Below, in pieces: positions 62,812-64,000 of a stretch of DNA of 64,000 nt. The stretch is from Pedobacter sp. PACM 27299 (GTDB lineage: Bacteria; Bacteroidota; Bacteroidia; Sphingobacteriales; Sphingobacteriaceae). How positions within the stretch are numbered: position 1 is the first letter of the stretch; every line of letters begins with the position of its first letter. The position numbers and the translations under genes were made by a program. Under the pieces are notes generated by a model that saw only the letters and a program-made list of their open reading frames with translations, was not told where the DNA came from and ran no database searches. Location of the stretch: contig NZ_CP012996.1 in assembly GCF_001412655.1 (NCBI RefSeq), positions 4,650,001-4,714,000 on the forward strand, given 5' to 3'.

Positions 62812-64000
62812 ATGAATATAAATACAAATTTAAAGGCTGAAAATACTTACGATGCAATTGTAGTAGGCTCAGGGATTAGTGGCGGATGGGCTGCAAAAGA
62901 ATTAACGGAGAAGGGACTTCGTGTGCTCATGCTCGAACGCGGGGAAAATATCGAGCACATTAAAGATTACGATACCGCTATGAAGAACCCCTGGGAGTTC
63001 GAACATGCAGGCAGACTAACCGAAGAGCAAAAAAGAACACATCCGGTACAAAAAAGAGACTATCCATATCAGGAAGCAAATGCAAAATGGTGGGTAAACG
63101 ATCTAGAATGCCCTTATACAGAAGACAAAAGGTTTGATTGGTACAGAGGCTATCATGTTGGCGGAAAATCCCTGATGTGGGGCCGACAAAGTTACCGCTT
63201 TGGTGAAGCAAATTTTGAAGACAATGCCAAGGATGGATATGGGGCAGATTGGCCAATCCGATACAATGACCTCGCTCCATGGTATGACTATGCGGAAAAG
63301 TTCGCAGGAATCAGTGGATCAAAAGAGAACTGGCCGCTATGTCCTGATGGAAGTTTCTTGCCTCCAATGGACCTGAACATCGTAGAAAAAACGGTAAAAA
63401 AGAGAATAGAAGATAAATATAATAGGGAACGGATCATGATGATTGGCCGAGTGGCGAACCTGACTGTTCCACATAAAGGAAGAGGCAATTGCCAGTATCG
63501 TGACCTTTGCAGTCGTGGCTGCCCATTTGGTGCATATTTTAGTACCCAGTCTTCCACCCTGCCTGCTGCCGTTGCCACTAATAACCTGACTTTAAGGCCT
63601 TATTCGATTGTCAATCATATTATCTATGATAAAGACACTAAGAAAGCAAAAGGAGTGATGGTGATCGATGCACAAACGCAGGAAACTATGGAATTTTATG
63701 CAAGAATAGTTTTTGTAAATGGTTCAACCCTGGGCTCCACCTTTATCCTGCTCAACTCTACTTCTGAAGCCCATCCAAACGGTCTGGGAAATGGCAGCGG
63801 ACAGCTTGGTCACAACCTGATGGACCATCATTTCAGATGCGGGGCCTCAGGAGAAGCAGCCGGATTTGAAAACACCTATACTTATGGACGCAGGGCAAAC
63901 GGAATCTATATCCCCCGCTATCAAAATGTAGGTAAGGACAAGAGAGATTACTTGCGTGGATTTGGGTATCAGGGAGGAGCAAATCGGGACAATTGGCAAA
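62812..64000 (+). CDS. GMC-family FAD oxidoreductase, 3' end outside window
   Basis: The open frame from the ATG at 62812 runs off the window (396 codons visible). FAD motif AIVVGSGISGGWAAKELTEKGLRVLMLERG (about 15-44), GYHVGGKSLMWGRQSYR, GADWPIRYNDLAPWYDYAE and a Cys-rich NCQYRDLCSRGCPFGAYFS patch (about 224-242) are visible. These fit the catalytic subunit of a periplasmic sugar dehydrogenase paired with the preceding subunit 3. The C-terminal His/Asn active site lies beyond the end. It probably oxidises a sugar hydroxyl, perhaps at C3. Confidence 0.95.
   Translation, partial: MNINTNLKAENTYDAIVVGSGISGGWAAKELTEKGLRVLMLERGENIEHIKDYDTAMKNPWEFEHAGRLTEEQKRTHPVQKRDYPYQEANAKWWVNDLECPYTEDKRFDWYRGYHVGGKSLMWGRQSYRFGEANFEDNAKDGYGADWPIRYNDLAPWYDYAEKFAGISGSKENWPLCPDGSFLPPMDLNIVEKTVKKRIEDKYNRERIMMIGRVANLTVPHKGRGNCQYRDLCSRGCPFGAYFSTQSSTLPAAVATNNLTLRPYSIVNHIIYDKDTKKAKGVMVIDAQTQETMEFYARIVFVNGSTLGSTFILLNSTSEAHPNGLGNGSGQLGHNLMDHHFRCGASGEAAGFENTYTYGRRANGIYIPRYQNVGKDKRDYLRGFGYQGGANRDNWQ

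Noticed and set aside
1..64000. tRNA or rRNA genes
   Set aside because: No intergenic stretch showed a cloverleaf-like pattern with a TTC-type T-loop or rRNA-like sequence by eye; a dedicated scan would settle it.

Overview
The window looks like chromosomal DNA of a Bacteroidota bacterium, most probably Sphingobacteriaceae and Pedobacter-like. The base composition is fairly AT-rich. There are SusC/TonB-type and outer-membrane beta-barrel proteins, LytTR and 7TM-DISM signalling proteins, FabV, DUF808, DUF5723 and gluconate-dehydrogenase-subunit-3 families. Several start regions carry the Bacteroidota -7 element TAnnTTTG, and Shine-Dalgarno sites are scarce. The genus is inferred from protein style. 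No tRNA, rRNA, CRISPR array, complete insertion sequence or prophage was found.

Layout. 1-9350: two envelope/unknown proteins, the housekeeping cluster rpmH-rnpA-yidD-tsaB (minus strand), a LytTR two-component operon with a LiaF-like membrane protein, a ChaN-like protein, a GC-rich nested-repeat element, and mscL. 9351-18972: rpoN, two tandemly duplicated stand-alone receivers, then a tightly coupled five-gene operon: ThiF/E1-nitroreductase fusion, GNAT-type acyltransferase, 7TM-DISM histidine kinase, receiver-kinase hybrid, receiver. 18991-33591: fabV, a TonB receptor, a MutS-like ATPase, a membrane-anchored actin-fold protein, miaE, a glycosyltransferase, a PAS kinase, a truncated esterase, an amino-acid permease, a META lipoprotein, and a substrate-binding protein paired with a di-haem cytochrome c. 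33806-40253: two small proteins, a three-gene kinase/receiver cassette whose first kinase has a 63-bp tandem repeat, and a ParA plus ribbon-helix-helix cassette. 40293-59164: an accessory stretch of single metabolic, transport and regulatory genes, including a fused double pseudogene. 59288-64000: a probable 3-keto-glycoside locus (DUF1080 hydrolase, DeoR regulator, MFS transporter, gluconate-dehydrogenase subunit 3, GMC oxidoreductase cut by the window end).

The best candidate for an undescribed system is the 12263-18936 operon. Two enzymes that could make or modify a small acylated molecule are translationally coupled to a 7TM sensor kinase and its downstream receivers, and a 13-bp inverted repeat lies upstream. 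Two further receivers of the same subfamily sit just before it. This suggests a signal-synthesis and signal-perception module, but the chemistry is inferred. A second coherent story is the DeoR-linked sugar-oxidation locus, where roughly 10-bp-phased TTGCA repeats occur upstream of both the hydrolase and the transporter.

Signalling genes are unusually dense: ten two-component proteins in 64 kb. Decay is also visible, with an HD-domain/AraC fusion scar and an N-terminally truncated esterase.
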